This document shows, one piece after another, positions 58,585-64,000 of a stretch of 64,000 nucleotides of DNA. A program made the position numbers and the translations under genes. Source of the DNA: Pseudomonas_T sp032052615 (GTDB taxonomy: Bacteria > Pseudomonadota > Gammaproteobacteria > Pseudomonadales > Pseudomonadaceae); the NCBI GenBank assembly GCA_032052615.1, contig DAMBWF010000001.1, positions 124,001-188,000 on the forward strand, given 5' to 3'. Every line of letters begins with the position of its first letter. The stretch's first letter is position 1. The notes below the pieces were generated by a model. It did not search any database, was not told the DNA's origin, and saw only the letters and a list, made by a program, of their open reading frames with translations.

Positions 58585-59343
58585 ATGGCCATTGCGCTGA
58601 CTACCCTGGTGGACGAAGCCGACCGTTACCTGAACATCGGGCATATCGCCGATTACTGCCCCAACGGCCTGCAAGTGGAGGGCCGCCCCCAGGTCCGGCG
58701 CATCGTCAGCGGGGTCACCGCGAGCCAGGCCCTGCTGGACGCCGCGGTGGCGGCCGAGGCCGATGCGATCCTGGTCCACCATGGCTATTTCTGGAAGGGC
58801 GAGAGCCCATGCGTCACGGGCATGAAGCAGCGCCGCCTGAAGACCCTGCTGGCCCACGACATCAGCCTGTTGGCCTATCACCTGCCGCTGGATGTGCACC
58901 CGGAGGTCGGTAACAACGTCCAATTGGCTCGCCAGTTGGACATCGAGGTGGAAGGTCCCCTGGAGCCGGACAACCCGAAGACCGTGGGGCTCATCGGCTC
59001 CCTGGCGGAACCGATGAGCGCGCGGGACTTCGCCCGGCGGGTGGCGGAAGTGCTCGGCCGCGAGCCGCTGCTGGTGGAGGGGCCGGGCAGCGTCCAGCGG
59101 ATCGGCTGGTGCACCGGCGGCGGGCAGGGGTACATCGACACCGCTATCGCCGCCGGCGTCGACCTTTACCTCACCGGCGAGGCCTCCGAGCAGACCTTTC
59201 ACAGCGCCCGGGAAAACGACGTGTCGTTCATCGCCGCCGGCCATCATGCCACCGAGCGCTATGGCGTGCAGGCTCTGGGGGATTACCTGGCGCGGCGCTT
59301 CGCCATCGAACACCTTTTCATCGATAGCCCGAACCCCATCTAA
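58585..59343 (+). CDS. NIF3-like dinuclear metal-centre protein (YbgI family)
   Basis: A 252-residue NIF3/YbgI protein, historically called GTP cyclohydrolase I type 2; the fold forms a hexameric toroid with a dinuclear metal centre. Seen: metal-ligand histidines in LVHHGYFWKGE, the acidic DLYLTGEASEQTFH motif and AAGHHATERYGVQAL. ATG 58585 is preferred with GAGGAT a few bases upstream. The cellular function is unsettled in the family. Confidence 0.92.
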   Translation: MAIALTTLVDEADRYLNIGHIADYCPNGLQVEGRPQVRRIVSGVTASQALLDAAVAAEADAILVHHGYFWKGESPCVTGMKQRRLKTLLAHDISLLAYHLPLDVHPEVGNNVQLARQLDIEVEGPLEPDNPKTVGLIGSLAEPMSARDFARRVAEVLGREPLLVEGPGSVQRIGWCTGGGQGYIDTAIAAGVDLYLTGEASEQTFHSARENDVSFIAAGHHATERYGVQALGDYLARRFAIEHLFIDSPNPI

Positions 59344-59370
59344 GCCACCGGATCGGGGCGCCTGGCCGCT

Positions 59371-59395
59371 ATAAATTTAGAATTTTTCGTTCTAG
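59371..59395 (+). promoter_or_regulatory. AT-rich putative CysB site upstream of cysD
   Basis: An unusually AT-rich patch in a GC-rich genome, about 95-120 bases before cysD, with a small inverted repeat TAGAA-N7-TTCTA at 59378-59394. AT-rich sites upstream of cysDN are typical targets of the LysR-type activator CysB; the assignment is inferred from context. Confidence 0.35.
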
Positions 59396-59489
59396 TTGGC
59401 TTCCGGATTAGAAGAATACGCTGTGCTAGAGTGCCAGGCTCGTCCGCGGCCCGCTGGCCGTCCTGCTCGACTTCTACCGTGAGTTGCCC

Positions 59490-60407
59490 ATGCTGGACAA
59501 ACTGACCCACCTGAAACAGCTCGAGGCGGAAAGCATCCACATCATCCGCGAGGTGGCCGCCGAGTTCGATAACCCGGTGATGCTCTACTCGATCGGCAAG
59601 GACTCGGCCGTCATGCTGCACCTGGCCCGCAAGGCGTTCTTCCCCGGCAAGCTGCCGTTCCCGGTGATGCACGTGGACACCCGCTGGAAATTCCAGGAAA
59701 TGTATCGCTTCCGCGACCGCATGGTCGCCGAGATGGGCTTGGACCTGATCGTCCACATCAACCCGGACGGCGTCGCCCAGGGCATCAACCCGTTTACCCA
59801 CGGCAGCGCCAAGCACACCGACGTGATGAAGACCGAGGGCCTGAAGCAGGCCCTGGACCAGCACGGCTTCGATGCCGCCTTCGGCGGGGCGCGTCGCGAC
59901 GAAGAGAAGTCCCGGGCCAAGGAGCGGGTCTATTCCTTCCGTGACGGCAAGCACCGCTGGGACCCGAAGAACCAGCGCCCCGAGCTGTGGAATGTCTATA
60001 ACGGCAAGGTGAAGAAAGGGGAGTCGATCCGGGTCTTTCCGCTCTCCAACTGGACCGAGCTGGACATCTGGCAATACATCTATCTGGAGCGGATTCCCAT
60101 CGTGCCGCTGTACTTCGCCGCCGAGCGCGAGGTCATCGAGAAGAACGGCACGCTGATCATGATCGACGACGCGCGCATCCTCGAGCACCTGACCGACGAG
60201 GAAAAGGCGCGCATCCAGAAGAAGACCGTGCGCTTCCGCACCCTGGGCTGCTACCCGCTGACCGGCGCGGTGGAGTCAACCGCCGCCACGCTGCCGGAGA
60301 TCATCCAGGAAATGCTCCTGACCCGGACCTCGGAACGCCAGGGCCGCGTCATCGATCACGATGCCGCCGGTTCCATGGAAGAGAAAAAGCGCCAGGGGTA
60401 CTTCTAA
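59490..60407 (+). CDS. cysD: Sulfate adenylyltransferase subunit 2
   Basis: Catalytic subunit of ATP sulfurylase that forms APS from ATP and sulfate, 305 residues. Seen: the PP-loop motif [23 protein letters not shown], the [15 protein letters not shown] block and [10 protein letters not shown]. Start ATG 59490; an in-frame TTG at 59484 gives no family support. It is followed by cysNC after one base. Confidence 0.97.
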   Translation: MLDKLTHLKQLEAESIHIIREVAAEFDNPVMLYSIGKDSAVMLHLARKAFFPGKLPFPVMHVDTRWKFQEMYRFRDRMVAEMGLDLIVHINPDGVAQGINPFTHGSAKHTDVMKTEGLKQALDQHGFDAAFGGARRDEEKSRAKERVYSFRDGKHRWDPKNQRPELWNVYNGKVKKGESIRVFPLSNWTELDIWQYIYLERIPIVPLYFAAEREVIEKNGTLIMIDDARILEHLTDEEKARIQKKTVRFRTLGCYPLTGAVESTAATLPEIIQEMLLTRTSERQGRVIDHDAAGSMEEKKRQGYF

Positions 60408-60408
60408 G

Positions 60409-62301
60409 ATGTCGCATCAATCCGAACTGATCGGCGAGGATATCCTCGCCTACCTGGCCCAGCACGAGCGCAAGGAACTGCTGCGCTTCCTCACCTGCGG
60501 CAACGTCGACGATGGCAAGAGCACGCTAATCGGCCGCTTGCTGCACGACTCCAAGATGATATACGAGGATCACCTGGAGGCCATTACCCGGGATTCGAAG
60601 AAAGTCGGCACCACTGGCGACGACGTCGACCTGGCGCTGCTGGTGGACGGCCTGCAGGCCGAGCGCGAGCAGGGCATCACCATCGACGTGGCCTACCGCT
60701 ACTTCAGCACCGCCAAGCGCAAGTTCATCATCGCCGATACCCCCGGCCACGAGCAGTACACCCGCAACATGGCCACTGGCGCCTCCACCTGCGACTTGGC
60801 GATCATTCTGATCGATGCCCGCCACGGCGTGCAGACCCAGACCCGCCGGCACAGCTACATCGCCTCGCTGCTGGGTATCCGGCACATCGTGGTGGCCATC
60901 AACAAGATGGACCTCAAGGGCTACGACCAGGGCGTGTTCGAGGCCATCCGCGCGGACTACCTGGACTTCGTCGAGCGCATCGGCTTGGCGCCCACCACCC
61001 TGCATTTCGTGCCCATGTCCGCCTTGAAGGGCGACAACGTGGTCAACCGCAGCGCCGACACGCCCTGGTACGACGGCCCGCCACTGATGGAAATCCTCGA
61101 GACCGTGGAGATCGCCGGCGACCGCAACCTCGCCGACATGCGCTTCCCGGTGCAGTACGTGAACCGGCCGAACCTGAACTTTCGCGGCTTCGCCGGCACT
61201 CTGGCCAGCGGTATCGTGCGCAAGGGCGATGCCGTGGTGGCGCTGCCCTCGGGCAAGGCCAGCCGGGTCAAGTCCATCGTCACCTACGAAGGGGAGCTGG
61301 AGCAGGCGGGGCCGGGGCAGGCCATCACCCTGACCCTGGAAGACGAGATCGACGTTTCCCGGGGCGACATGCTGGTGCACGCCGACGACCGTCCCCCGGT
61401 CACCGACACCTTCGAGGCGATGCTGGTGTGGATGGCCGAGGAGCCCCTGCGCCCGGGCAAGAAATACGACATCAAGCGCGCCACCAGCTACCTGCCCGGC
61501 TCGATCCCCCGCATCGTCCACCAGGTCGACGTGAACACTCTGGAGCAGGACGCCGCCAGCGAACTCCGGCTCAACGAGATCGCCCGGGTGCGGGTGAGCC
61601 TCGACGCGCCCATCGCCCTGGACGGCTACGCCCAGAATCGCACCACCGGCGCTTTCATCGTCATCGACCGGTTGACCAATGGCACCGTCGGCGCCGGCAT
61701 GATCGTCGCCGAGCCGGTCCAGGGCACCGCCGGTGCGCGCCCCGAGGCCCACGTGACCGACGAGGAGCGCGCCGCGCGCTTCGGCCAGCGGCCGGCCACG
61801 GTGCTGTTCACCGGGCTGTCGGGCGCTGGCAAGAGCACCCTGGCCTATGCCGTGGAGCGCGCGCTGTTCGACGCCGGCCGGGCGGTCTTCGTGCTGGACG
61901 GCCAGAACCTGCGCCACGACCTGAACAAAGGGCTGGCCCAGGACCGCGCCGGGCGCACCGAGAACTGGCGCCGCGCCGCCCTGGTCGCCCGCCAGTTCAA
62001 CGAGGCCGGGCTGATCACCCTGGCCGCCTTCGTTGCCCCGGATGCCGAGGGGCGGCGTCAGGCGCGGGCGCTGATCGGGCCCGAGCGGGTCCTGACGGTC
62101 TATGTGCAGGCTTCTCCCCAGGCGTGCCGCGAACGCGATCCCCAGGGACTGTACGCCGCCGGAGAGGACAACATCCCCGGCGAGTCTTTCCCCTACGACG
62201 TACCGCTGGATGCCGACCTGGTGATCGATACCCAGCGCCAGACCGTGGAGGAGGGGAGCAAGGCGGTTCTCGACCTGCTGCGCCAGCGCGGCGTGATCTG
62301 A
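60409..62301 (+). CDS. cysNC: Bifunctional sulfate adenylyltransferase GTPase / APS kinase CysNC
   Basis: A 630-residue fusion: an N-terminal CysN GTPase that drives APS formation with CysD, and a C-terminal CysC APS kinase making PAPS. Seen: CysN P-loop GNVDDGKST at residues 31-39, DTPGHEQYT switch II, NKMD specificity loop, then elongation-factor-like beta-barrels; CysC P-loop GLSGAGKST beginning at residue 469, [10 protein letters not shown] and the substrate loop. At residue 543 the position of the phospho-enzyme serine of E. coli CysC (FISP) is alanine (FVAPD). The fusion and this change appear typical of pseudomonads from memory. Confidence 0.95.
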   Translation: MSHQSELIGEDILAYLAQHERKELLRFLTCGNVDDGKSTLIGRLLHDSKMIYEDHLEAITRDSKKVGTTGDDVDLALLVDGLQAEREQGITIDVAYRYFSTAKRKFIIADTPGHEQYTRNMATGASTCDLAIILIDARHGVQTQTRRHSYIASLLGIRHIVVAINKMDLKGYDQGVFEAIRADYLDFVERIGLAPTTLHFVPMSALKGDNVVNRSADTPWYDGPPLMEILETVEIAGDRNLADMRFPVQYVNRPNLNFRGFAGTLASGIVRKGDAVVALPSGKASRVKSIVTYEGELEQAGPGQAITLTLEDEIDVSRGDMLVHADDRPPVTDTFEAMLVWMAEEPLRPGKKYDIKRATSYLPGSIPRIVHQVDVNTLEQDAASELRLNEIARVRVSLDAPIALDGYAQNRTTGAFIVIDRLTNGTVGAGMIVAEPVQGTAGARPEAHVTDEERAARFGQRPATVLFTGLSGAGKSTLAYAVERALFDAGRAVFVLDGQNLRHDLNKGLAQDRAGRTENWRRAALVARQFNEAGLITLAAFVAPDAEGRRQARALIGPERVLTVYVQASPQACRERDPQGLYAAGEDNIPGESFPYDVPLDADLVIDTQRQTVEEGSKAVLDLLRQRGVI

Positions 62302-62318
62302 TCCCACCGGGCCCGGAA

Positions 62319-62339
62319 GCCCCGCGCTCGCGGGGCTTT
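62319..62339 (+). terminator. Terminator after cysNC
   Basis: GCCCCGC stem with a GCTC loop and GCGGGGC return, followed by a short TTT run, 18 bases after the cysNC stop. Confidence 0.65.
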
Positions 62340-62816
62340 CGCGTTGTTTCAGGGCTGGAAGCATGATCGATGGCGGGCCCCCGCTTCGCCACCAGCGGAC
62401 GAACACGAGCGACCGCGCGCGGTGGCGACGACCGGCAAGTGAGCGAAAGCCGCGCCCGGGGCGCCGAGCTGGAGGTTAATGACGGCTTGAGCGCACGGGG
62501 CTGCCCCCGCACCATTCTCATCACCCGCGATGCGCCCGGCTCATGCCGAGGGATCGCCAGATGACCGGTGCGCCGCGCAACCAAGCGCCGGCCTGGGCGA
62601 CCCGCCGTTTCTTCGCTGGAAGGCTCAAGGGCCCCGCGTCTGGCGGCAGCGGCCACTCGCGCCTTCGCCTGCGCGCCGCGTTGCTCCATGGCAGGCCGGA
62701 TACCGGGGGAGCGCCCCTGGCGGAAACGCCGGTTGGGCGTCGCGCGACGCGTATTGGTCGACCGAGGTGAATGCCAAGCTCCTGCAAGAAGCAGGTCGCG
62801 GCAGCGTAACGCCGGC

Positions 62817-62838
62817 GCTGTCGCTGTCGCTGTCGCTG
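62817..62838 (+). repeat. Short GCTGTC tandem repeat
   Basis: About 3.7 perfect copies of the 6-base unit GCTGTC in a non-coding tract; length variation between strains is likely. Confidence 0.85.
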
Positions 62839-62893
62839 GGGCGAGGGTGGCGCCTCTTGGAGAATGACGTGTCCTGCCGATGCCCGCTCATGG

Positions 62894-62921
62894 AAAAAGC
62901 CCCGCGGATGCGGGGCTTTTT
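62894..62921. terminator. Bidirectional rho-independent terminator before zapG end
   Basis: A perfect 12-bp stem (AAAAAGCCCCGC/GCGGGGCTTTTT) with a 4-base loop. It ends zapG transcripts (-) and can also stop anything coming from the left. Confidence 0.9.
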
Positions 62922-62929
62922 CATGGCGC

Positions 62930-63373
62930 TCAGTACTTGCCTTTCAGCCCGTAGCTCTTGTCCAGGGTGCCGGTGGCATTAGGCGCTTTCGGCGCGTAGT
63001 CCTTGGGCGCTTCCTGGATCGGCGGGGCGCTCAGGCGTTCCCGGCTGGCGCTGCCGCTGTCCTCGGCGTGCAGCGCGGCGAGCAGGCGCTGGCGGGTGAG
63101 TTCGTCCAGGGCCAGGCGGTCGACGCCGGTGGACAGGTGGTCCTGCACATCCTGGTAGCTCTGGGTGAGCTTGCGGACTAGGTTGGCGGTGGTGTTGAAG
63201 TGGGTCACCACCTCGCTCTGGTAGGCGTCGAACCGCTCTTGCAGGTCGTCCAATTGGCGTTGCGTGCGGCCGGCCGGCGTACCGGGAGCCAGGCGGGCGA
63301 TGAGGAAACCGATACCGATACCGGCGAGCAGGGCGAGAGCCGGTAACAACCAGGCGGTGAGCGACTGTTCCAC
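62930..63373 (-). CDS. zapG: Cell-envelope/division protein ZapG (YhcB, DUF1043)
   Basis: A 147-residue inner-membrane protein of the YhcB/ZapG family, linked in E. coli to elongasome/divisome coordination and envelope growth. Seen: one N-terminal helix (LTAWLLPALALLAGIGIGFLIARL), a coiled-coil with QLDDLQERFDAYQSEVVTHFNTTANLV, and a low-complexity tail ending APNATGTLDKSYGLKGKY. The start codon is GTG with AGGAAGGA upstream. Confidence 0.9.
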   Translation of the reverse strand: MEQSLTAWLLPALALLAGIGIGFLIARLAPGTPAGRTQRQLDDLQERFDAYQSEVVTHFNTTANLVRKLTQSYQDVQDHLSTGVDRLALDELTRQRLLAALHAEDSGSASRERLSAPPIQEAPKDYAPKAPNATGTLDKSYGLKGKY

Positions 63374-63589
63374 GAATCCTTCCTCTATAGGCGGCTTTGT
63401 TTTACGTTAACGGCTCGAAACCGCGCTGTATACCGCGACGCAAGCCTGGCGGGGTGGAGACGGAAGCCGCCAATGCGGCGAACCGCTGCGAACCGCGCCG
63501 GCGAGCGGGCGGTCGGCGCCGAGCGAGCCTGCCGGCCGCTCGAGCCCAAACTAGACGAGTCGACCCGACCCAGGGTCACGGAGTTCCCG

Positions 63590-64000
63590 TTGTCCACCCG
63601 CGAAACCCCTCTCATGCTGGATGGCCCTGGCGGCCCGCTGGAAGCCTTGTATCTGGAGGCGCCCGAGCCCAAGGGCCTGGCGCTGCTCTGCCACCCCAAC
63701 CCGATCCAGGGCGGCACCATGCTGAACAAAGTGGTGTCGATGCTGCAGCGCTGCGCCCGGGACGCCGGCTACAGCACGCTGCGCTTCAACTACCGAGGCG
63801 TGGGCGCGAGCTTCGGCCACTCCGACATGGGCAGCGGCGAGGTCGACGATGCCGACGCCGCCGCTCGCTGGCTCCAGGCCCGGGACCCCGCGCTGCCGCT
63901 GACCCTGTTCGGGTTCTCCTTCGGCGGTTTCGTCGCCGCGAGCCTGGGCGGGCGACTGGAACGGCGAGGGAGCGCTCCAGACCACCTGTTCATGGTCGCG
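63590..64000 (+). CDS. Alpha/beta hydrolase (3'-truncated by window end)
   Basis: N-terminal 137 residues of a serine hydrolase of the alpha/beta fold, running off the window. Seen: ALLCHPNPIQGGTM, the oxyanion/strand segment TLRFNYRGVGAS with the RGVG turn, and the nucleophile elbow GFSFGG. The best start is TTG 63590, with GGAG 6 bases upstream; ATG 63614 in frame is possible but would cut the first strand. Similar to the PAO1 hydrolase recalled as PA4440. No substrate can be given. Confidence 0.85.
   Translation, partial: MSTRETPLMLDGPGGPLEALYLEAPEPKGLALLCHPNPIQGGTMLNKVVSMLQRCARDAGYSTLRFNYRGVGASFGHSDMGSGEVDDADAAARWLQARDPALPLTLFGFSFGGFVAASLGGRLERRGSAPDHLFMVA

Larger units (their letters stand above)
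62302..62929. other. cysNC / zapG intergenic tract with no convincing gene
   Basis: About 630 bases bounded by two terminators. All frames carry short shadow ORFs with low-complexity, Arg/Ala-rich translations, none with a domain or consistent start site. It contains a 14-bp palindrome GCGTCGCGCGACGC at 62737-62750 and a 6-base tandem repeat at 62817-62838. A small RNA or a dispersed repeat cannot be excluded. Confidence 0.5.

Noticed and set aside
60526..62406. A 626-codon minus-strand frame opposite cysNC
   Set aside because: Antisense shadow without recognisable motifs; cysNC motifs are complete on the plus strand.
62530..62982. Short overlapping ORFs in the cysNC-zapG gap
   Set aside because: Several frames are open at once, translations are low-complexity, the longest runs through the terminator at 62894-62921, and none has a clear ribosome site.

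Overview
The window is very GC-rich chromosomal DNA from a pseudomonad (Pseudomonas sensu lato). The evidence is gene content and order. From base 3612 rightwards the order follows, from memory, the Pseudomonas aeruginosa PAO1 stretch from speC (PA4519) down to PA4440: speC, a PepSY/flavodoxin reductase, the dipeptide ABC operon with its OprD-type porin, roxSR, gatCAB, mreBCD-maf-rng-yhdP-nitrilase-tldD, darP, pmbA, a ZIP transporter, the PTS-Ntr/rpoN/lpt/kds operon, mla-ibaG-murA-hisGDC, algW, a NIF3 gene, cysD-cysNC, zapG and a hydrolase. The exact species cannot be resolved from the sequence alone. I found no rRNA, tRNA, insertion sequence, prophage or CRISPR array.

Region by region. 1-3605: the 3' end of a tightly packed four-gene accessory cassette (SidA/PvdA-type N-hydroxylase, DAO-type FAD oxidoreductase, PaiB-like FMN_bind_2 protein, tautomerase-fold protein), closed by a bidirectional terminator. 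3612-9678: secreted di-heme cytochrome c, ornithine decarboxylase SpeC, and a membrane-anchored fused flavoprotein reductase. 9754-18928 (minus strand): binding protein, OprD-type porin, second binding protein, DppB, DppC, DppD, DppF, a complete outer- and inner-membrane peptide uptake system. 19141-23860: SIMPL protein, the RoxS/RoxR redox two-component system, a 2-hydroxyacid dehydrogenase and an AEC permease. 23959-27299: gatC-gatA-gatB amidotransferase. 27650-40761: cell-shape genes (mreBCD), maf, RNase G, the giant AsmA-like YhdP, a nitrilase-type amidase, TldD, DarP and PmbA/TldE. 41063-41959: ZIP metal transporter. 41987-48979 (minus strand): kdsD-kdsC-lptC-lptA-lptB-rpoN-hpf-ptsN-rapZ-ptsO, linking Kdo/LPS export to nitrogen-PTS regulation. 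49226-57216: mlaFEDCB, ibaG, murA, hisG, hisD, hisC. 57328 to the end: algW, NIF3-like gene, cysD-cysNC sulfate activation, a roughly 600-base tract without a convincing gene, zapG, and the 5' part of an alpha/beta hydrolase gene.

Much of the window serves the envelope: precursor synthesis (murA, kdsC, kdsD), LPS transport (lptABC), phospholipid homeostasis (mla, yhdP), shape (mreBCD), stress proteolysis (algW) and regulators of amino-sugar and nitrogen metabolism (rapZ, ptsN, ptsO, rpoN). The points most worth checking are an apparent ATC start codon for mreC, the four-gene N-oxygenation cassette at the left edge, a perfect 10-bp inverted repeat over the -35 region of the kdsD/lpt promoter and facing the mla promoter, and several PAO1 cassettes that appear to be missing here (psdR and extra dppA copies, the mag cluster, fagA-fumC-sodM).
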